From Ruminococcus sp. UBA4385 (lineage in GTDB: Bacteria > Bacillota_A > Clostridia > Oscillospirales > Ruminococcaceae), in the NCBI GenBank assembly GCA_002391065.1, contig DGRP01000138.1, positions 1 through 14,035 on the forward strand: 14,035 bases of DNA. The letters run 5' to 3'. The notes beneath the pieces are model-generated. The model was not told the DNA's origin and did no database searches. It saw only the letters and a program-made list of their open reading frames with translations. Shown in pieces: positions 12,516-14,035 of the stretch. Positions within the stretch are counted from its first letter, which is position 1. Each line of letters opens with the position of its first letter. A program made the translations under genes and the position numbers.

Positions 12516-14035
12516 ATGGAAAATGTTCAGACTGTTAATCTTAAAATAAACGGCATACCTGTTACTGTTCCTGCAGGCTCTACTATCCTTGAAGCTGCGA
12601 GAGTAGCAAACGTTGACATTCCTACGCTCTGCTATCTTAAGGAGATCAACTGCATCGGTGCTTGCCGTATCTGTGTAGTTGAGGCTACAGGCGCAAGAGG
12701 TCTTGTGGCTGCCTGCGTATATCCTGTTGCTGAGGGTATGGAGGTACAGACCAATACACCTAAGGTAAGAGAGTCAAGAAAGACCACTATCGAGCTTCTT
12801 CTCTCAAACCACAATAAGAAATGTCTTTCCTGCGTAAGAAGCACAAACTGTGAGCTCCAGCAGCTTGCTCGTGACTATGGCGCAGATGAGGACAGATTCC
12901 AGCCTGAGGAGATGGATAAGCCCATCGACACTTCCTCGGCTTATATCGTAAGAGATAACAACAAGTGCGTAAACTGCATGAGATGTGTAGCTGCTTGTAA
13001 GAATATGCAGAGCATTTCCGTTATCGGACCTATCCAGAGAGGCTTCAAGACTCATATCGGCTGTGCATTTGATGCACCTCTCGGCGAGTCGCCCTGCGTT
13101 GGCTGCGGTCAGTGTATCGTAGCTTGTCCTACAGGCGCTCTGCAGGAGAAGAGCAGCGAGGATAAGGTTTGGGACGCTATCGCAGATCCCGAGAAGAAGG
13201 TCGTATTCTTTACAGCTCCTTCTATCAGAGCTACTCTCGGCGAGGAGTTCGGCAATCCTATCGGCACTAACGTTGAGGGCAAGATGATTTCCGCTATCAA
13301 GGGCCTCGGCGATGTTGAGTGCTTCAACATGGACGTTACCGCTGACCTCACAATCGTTGAGGAGGCTAACGAGCTTATCGAAAGGATCCAGAACAAGGGA
13401 ACAATGCCAATGTTTACATCATGCTGCCCCGGCTGGGTTAAGTTCTGTGAGCACTACTATCCTGATTTTGTAGATCATCTGTCTTCGTGCAAGTCACCTC
13501 AGCAGATGTTCGGCGCAGTTCTCAAGAGCTACTACTGCCAGAAGAACAACATTGATCCCAAGAACCTGTTCGTTGTCAGCGTTATCCCATGTACTGCCAA
13601 GAAGTTCGAGGTAACAAGAGAAGAGCAGAGATCTCAGGACTTCGATGATGTTGATGTAGCACTCACAACAAGAGAGCTCGGCAGAATGATTAAGAGAGCA
13701 GGCATTAACTTCAATGCACTTCCTGACGGCGAGTTTGACGATCCGTTCGAGACAGCATCGGGCGCAGGCGCAATCTTCGGTGCAACAGGCGGTGTTATGG
13801 AGGCAGCTCTCAGAACCGCAGCTATCAAGCTTGACGGCGAGTGCAAGGCACTTGAGTTCACTGAGGTAAGAGGAACCAAGGGCATCAAGGAGGCTGACTA
13901 CACAGTTGGCGGAGTTAATGTCAAGGTCTGTGTAGCTTCGGGTCTTGCTAATGCAAGAAAGGTTGTTGACAGCATTATCTCCGGTGAGAAGCATTATGAC
14001 TTCGTAGAGGTCATGGCTTGTCCCGGCGGCTGCAT
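12516..14035 (+). CDS. hydA: [FeFe] hydrogenase catalytic subunit HydA (partial, 3' end cut)
   Basis: No ORF of this length was pre-listed for me; I translated it from ATG 12516, which follows AAGGAGG at 12501-12507. The 506 visible residues carry: a [2Fe-2S] domain (Cys39, 50, 53, 67), a His-ligated [4Fe-4S] site (His99, Cys103, 106, 112), two [4Fe-4S] ferredoxin clusters (Cys151, 154, 157, 161 and 194, 197, 200, 204), then the H-cluster domain with motif L1 TSCCPGW (301-307), L2 VIPCTAKKFE (356-365) and L3 MACPGGC (500-506). Cys303 is the expected proton-relay residue, Cys304, 359, 502 and 506 the cluster ligands, and Lys362 the cyanide contact. The Met usually before PC in L2 is Ile357. 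The protein reduces protons to H2 or the reverse in complex with HydB and HydC. The last part of the protein lies beyond the window. Confidence 0.96.
   Translation, partial: MENVQTVNLKINGIPVTVPAGSTILEAARVANVDIPTLCYLKEINCIGACRICVVEATGARGLVAACVYPVAEGMEVQTNTPKVRESRKTTIELLLSNHNKKCLSCVRSTNCELQQLARDYGADEDRFQPEEMDKPIDTSSAYIVRDNNKCVNCMRCVAACKNMQSISVIGPIQRGFKTHIGCAFDAPLGESPCVGCGQCIVACPTGALQEKSSEDKVWDAIADPEKKVVFFTAPSIRATLGEEFGNPIGTNVEGKMISAIKGLGDVECFNMDVTADLTIVEEANELIERIQNKGTMPMFTSCCPGWVKFCEHYYPDFVDHLSSCKSPQQMFGAVLKSYYCQKNNIDPKNLFVVSVIPCTAKKFEVTREEQRSQDFDDVDVALTTRELGRMIKRAGINFNALPDGEFDDPFETASGAGAIFGATGGVMEAALRTAAIKLDGECKALEFTEVRGTKGIKEADYTVGGVNVKVCVASGLANARKVVDSIISGEKHYDFVEVMACPGGC

Noticed and set aside
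13494..13994. 166-codon open frame on the minus strand inside hydA
   Set aside because: Antisense to the H-cluster domain, low-complexity Leu/Ser/Cys translation typical of a shadow frame.
1..14035. tRNA, rRNA, CRISPR array, insertion sequence or prophage
   Set aside because: No cloverleaf with CCA-type ends, no spaced direct repeats and no transposase or integrase frames were seen on either strand.

Overview
The window reads as chromosomal DNA of an anaerobic, low-to-mid GC Firmicute. Gene content (a trimeric [FeFe] hydrogenase, YqhQ/DUF1385 next to prmC, recA-recX), strong AGGAGG-type ribosome binding sites and many extended -10 promoters fit a Ruminococcus-like member of the Oscillospiraceae/Ruminococcaceae. 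That placement is inference from gene style, not from a search. No mobile element, CRISPR array, tRNA or rRNA was seen.

Layout. Bases 1-5500 form a same-strand run: the tail of an OmpR-type response regulator, its probable sensor kinase, a DUF1385 membrane protein, prmC (release-factor methyltransferase), then recA from its own promoter with recX overlapping by one base. A lipoprotein follows and a terminator closes the run (6363-6397). A small transcription unit comes next, with a promoter set into that terminator's T-tract: an 85-residue stand-alone protein resembling the middle domain of fatty-acid kinase FakA, and a small nitroreductase. A two-way hairpin terminator (7297-7330) separates it from a convergent minus-strand gene of unknown function. 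That gene is divergent from a cysteine-synthase-like gene, and the shared 148-bp gap holds two good promoters and an inverted repeat. Then come a monocistronic cytidylate-kinase-like gene and, after a 382-bp intergenic region, the hydCBA operon (NuoE-like, NuoF-like, [FeFe] catalytic subunit). hydA runs off the window end.

How they fit. hydC, hydB and hydA should build a soluble NAD- and ferredoxin-linked hydrogenase of the electron-bifurcating type, the usual way such fermenters dispose of electrons as H2. RecA and RecX are the recombinase and its modulator. The first two genes are a two-component pair. The rest are housekeeping or unassigned.

Most worth a second look: a Met-to-Ile change in the H-cluster pocket of HydA; the solo FakA-like domain lacking its usual Cys; the TSGNQG and SIKTR motifs of the cysteine-synthase-like enzyme; inverted repeats placed on promoters (7844-7877, 6422-6443, 8924-8965); and a 30-codon ORF at the predicted start of the hyd transcript.
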